A DNA stretch of 7,564 bases from NCBI GenBank assembly GCA_030592605.1, contig JAUVIT010000068.1:1-7564 (forward strand), written 5' to 3'. Origin of the DNA: Bacteroidota bacterium (lineage in GTDB: Bacteria > Bacteroidota > Bacteroidia > Bacteroidales > GCA-2748055). Position numbers and translations under genes: made by a program. Below are positions 7,036 to 7,564 of the stretch, piece by piece (the stretch's first letter is position 1; each line of letters opens with the position of its first letter). The notes under the pieces are model-generated. The model searched no databases and was not told the origin of the DNA. It saw only the letters and a program-made list of their open reading frames with translations.

Positions 7036-7521
7036 GTGACCAAGGAGCAGTTTAAAACCCTTTTCGATCTTTACTTTGATGATATCAGAAGATATCTCTA
7101 TTATCGTTGCGGGGATACAAACATTTCCACCGATCTGGCACAGGACACCTTCATGAGAGTCTGGGAGAAACAGATGGATCTTCTGCCTGAACGGGATACA
7201 GGTTTGCTCTATAAAATAGCAGGCGACTTGTTTGTAAGCCATATGCGGAGAGAAAAACTCAGGAGAGAAGCTCCCGGGGAGATCCGCTTCGAACAGAGAG
7301 ATAGCAGTCCGGAAGATGAGCTGCAGTATGGTGAGCTGAAAGAGAAATATGAGAAAGCGCTTATGAAGCTTCCTGAAAACCAGCGAGTCGTATTTCTGAT
7401 GAGCAGGACAGAGGGGCTCAGCTACCAGGAGATTGCGACAAGACTATCACTAAGTGTTAAAGCAATAGAAAAAAGAATGAGCGGGGCACTTACCCGCTTG
7501 AGAAAAGAACTTATTACCTGA
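7036..7521 (+). CDS. ECF-type RNA polymerase sigma factor
   Basis: This 161-residue protein has the two-domain form of extracytoplasmic-function sigma factors and should direct RNA polymerase to a small regulon in response to an envelope signal. Region 2 spans about residues 4-70, with DLAQDTFMRVW at 33-43, the core-binding signature, and LFVSHMRREKLRRE near its end. A charged linker runs to about 100. Region 4 spans about 104-158 (LPENQRVVFLM, then the helix-turn-helix LSYQEIATRLSLSVKAIEKRM). Length is normal. The start is GTG: an in-frame TAG at 7015-7017 rules out anything further upstream except ATT, and the first in-frame ATG lies inside region 2. No Shine-Dalgarno sequence is visible. 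The stop overlaps the next start as TGATG. It could be controlled by the protein encoded downstream and by the STN domain of the receptor gene upstream, but both links are inferred from gene order. Confidence 0.93.
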   Translation: MTKEQFKTLFDLYFDDIRRYLYYRCGDTNISTDLAQDTFMRVWEKQMDLLPERDTGLLYKIAGDLFVSHMRREKLRREAPGEIRFEQRDSSPEDELQYGELKEKYEKALMKLPENQRVVFLMSRTEGLSYQEIATRLSLSVKAIEKRMSGALTRLRKELIT

Positions 7522-7564
7522 TGAACCAGGATAAAAAACATAGTAACAAAAAGAATGATCCGAA
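7521..7564 (+). CDS. Start of a downstream gene, probably the anti-sigma factor (3' partial)
   Basis: An ATG at 7521-7523 overlaps the sigma-factor stop by one base (TGATG) and the frame stays open to the right edge, giving 14 residues, MNQDKKHSNKKNDP. Such overlap directly after an ECF gene is the usual place for its cognate anti-sigma factor, often FecR-like in Bacteroidota, and a charged hydrophilic cytoplasmic N-terminus is compatible. Fourteen residues cannot identify a family, so the function is inferred from position only. Confidence 0.5.
   Translation, partial: MNQDKKHSNKKNDP

Overview
The window looks like a Bacteroidota chromosome, probably a fermentative or polysaccharide-degrading member near the Bacteroidales/Marinilabiliales (inference, no marker gene present). 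The signs are a GH95 fucosidase-type enzyme, a TonB-dependent receptor with STN and carboxypeptidase-regulatory-like N-terminal domains, a DUF4249-type lipoprotein, a second Bacteroidota-style lipoprotein with an acidic segment after its lipobox cysteine, an ECF sigma factor, a TAnnTTTG promoter element, and almost no Shine-Dalgarno sequences. All genes lie on the + strand. I see no rRNA, tRNA, CRISPR array, insertion sequence or recognisable riboswitch.

Layout: (1) bases 1-2105 hold the 3' roughly 90% of a GH95 glycoside hydrolase, the tail of a carbohydrate locus that extends off the left edge. (2) 2106-2317 is a spacer with a nested palindromic hairpin and, closer to the next gene, a potential long leader stem. 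(3) 2318-5845 is a tight pair: a TonB-dependent receptor and, 3 bp later, a surface-lipoprotein candidate of the DUF4249 type. (4) 5846-5998 is a spacer with a strong hairpin and a 10-bp tandem repeat that runs into the next start codon. (5) 5999-6916 encodes a lipoprotein I cannot name, which appears to be built of two related halves. (6) 6917-7035 holds a perfect inverted repeat and a good -7 promoter element. (7) 7036-7521 is an ECF sigma factor with a GTG start, overlapping by one base the start of another gene cut off at the right edge, which by position is probably its anti-sigma factor.

How they may work together: the receptor/DUF4249 pair should form an outer-membrane uptake unit of unknown substrate. 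The STN domain on the receptor is the kind of domain that, in FecA-type systems, contacts a FecR-like anti-sigma factor and so controls an ECF sigma factor. An ECF gene with a candidate anti-sigma gene lies about 1.2 kb downstream of the pair, beyond the unnamed lipoprotein. A trans-envelope signalling link is therefore plausible, but the sigma/anti-sigma pair could equally serve genes beyond the right edge. The GH95 gene is separated from this module by a hairpin and a 212-bp spacer, and there is no SusD-like gene in the window, so nothing shows that the receptor imports the enzyme's products.
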